NCBI GenBank assembly: GCA_045541135.1 | Contig: JAZQIO010000005.1 | Span: forward strand, 1 to 5,846 | DNA length: 5,846 nucleotides | Reading direction: 5' to 3' | From: CAZNKU01 sp045541135 | Lineage (GTDB): Bacteria > Bacillota > Clostridia > Monoglobales > Firm-18 | Shown here: in pieces, positions 5,640 through 5,846 of the stretch | Layout: each line of letters opens with the position of its first letter | Position numbering within the stretch: the first letter of the stretch is position 1 | Position numbers and translations under genes: made by a program | Notes under the pieces: generated by a model | Seen by the model: only the letters and a program-made list of their open reading frames with translations | Database searches by the model: none | Told to the model about the DNA's origin: nothing

Positions 5640-5846
5640 TATTTCTTTCCCCTTTGCATATTTGCTGATTTATTACGCATTGCGAGGCATAAGGTTTAGA
5701 TGCAACTTGTTTTAGCTAAATTTTGCAACAAGTTGCAAAGCTAAATTATTCCGTCTTACTCCATAGCTAAATTACTCCTTTGGAGTAGCTAAATTAAATT
5801 CGCTTTAAGCGTGCGAAGCACATTTAGCTGCCGTAGGCTATTTAGC
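5640..5846. other. Gene-free right flank containing a repeat array
   Basis: No protein-coding frame is supported. The first ~70 bases form the upstream region of the leftward esterase gene, with no promoter I can call with confidence. From 5702 onward the sequence is dominated by repeated AGCTAAAT words and short palindromes (annotated separately), and these continue past the window edge. Confidence 0.6.
5714..5846. repeat. AGCTAAATT repeat array interspersed with small palindromes
   Basis: AGCTAAATT occurs exactly at 5714-5722, 5739-5747, 5765-5773 and 5787-5795 (start spacings 25, 26 and 22 bp). It then reappears inverted as ATTTAGCT at 5822-5829 and ATTTAGC at 5840-5846, cut by the window end. 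The intervals are filled with perfect or near-perfect mini-hairpins: TTTGCAAC/GTTGCAAA (5722-5739), TACTCC/GGAGTA (5773-5787), CGCTT/AAGCG (5801-5811), GTGC/GCAC (5811-5821) and GCC/GGC (5830-5838). GCAACTTG (5702-5709) can also pair with CAAGTTGC (5729-5736). The array is non-coding, and its role is unknown. Confidence 0.7.

Noticed and set aside
5714..5846. CRISPR-like array of regularly spaced repeats
   Set aside because: The repeated word is only 9 bp, the spacing varies, copies switch orientation and the intervals are self-complementary; no cas gene is present.

Overview
The window looks like a chromosomal segment of a low-GC Gram-positive anaerobe of the class Clostridia, probably a gut-type Oscillospiraceae/Ruminococcaceae or Lachnospiraceae relative. 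The grounds are the AT-rich base composition, purine-rich ribosome binding sites of the GGAGG type, a carbohydrate-oriented gene set and several small palindromic interspersed repeats of a kind common in these genomes. The placement is inferred from style and protein family, not from a marker gene.

Layout from left to right. The left edge carries the first 99 codons of a leftward family 4 glycoside hydrolase (alpha-galactosidase/alpha-glucosidase type). It is divergent from a rightward AraC-family regulator. Their shared ~147-bp spacer holds two exact AATGTAAC direct repeats 21 bp apart, just upstream of a -35-poor hydrolase promoter, which is the expected geometry for an AraC-type activator site. 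A gene-free stretch of about 480 bp follows (1196-1678). It is built from palindromic repeat modules and ends in a strong 13-bp hairpin that probably terminates the next, leftward gene. That gene is a MurD-type peptidoglycan ligase with non-standard residues in its glutamate-binding region. A ~120-bp element with imperfect terminal inverted repeats separates murD from malQ (GH77 4-alpha-glucanotransferase). Upstream of malQ, also leftward, is a two-domain SGNH esterase resembling carbohydrate esterase family 2. The right edge (5714-5846) is a non-coding array of AGCTAAATT words alternating with tiny perfect palindromes, and it runs off the window.

Functionally this is mostly ordinary sugar metabolism: removal of alpha-linked hexose (GH4) under a local regulator, processing of maltodextrin or glycogen (MalQ) and probable deacetylation of carbohydrate (SGNH esterase), with one peptidoglycan-precursor gene set among them. 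The three complete leftward genes could be partly co-transcribed, but the gaps between them (about 107 and 145 bp) and the repeats weaken that idea. I see no defence system, transposase gene, tRNA, rRNA or CRISPR array. The most unusual parts are the non-coding repeat structures and the substituted MurD residues.
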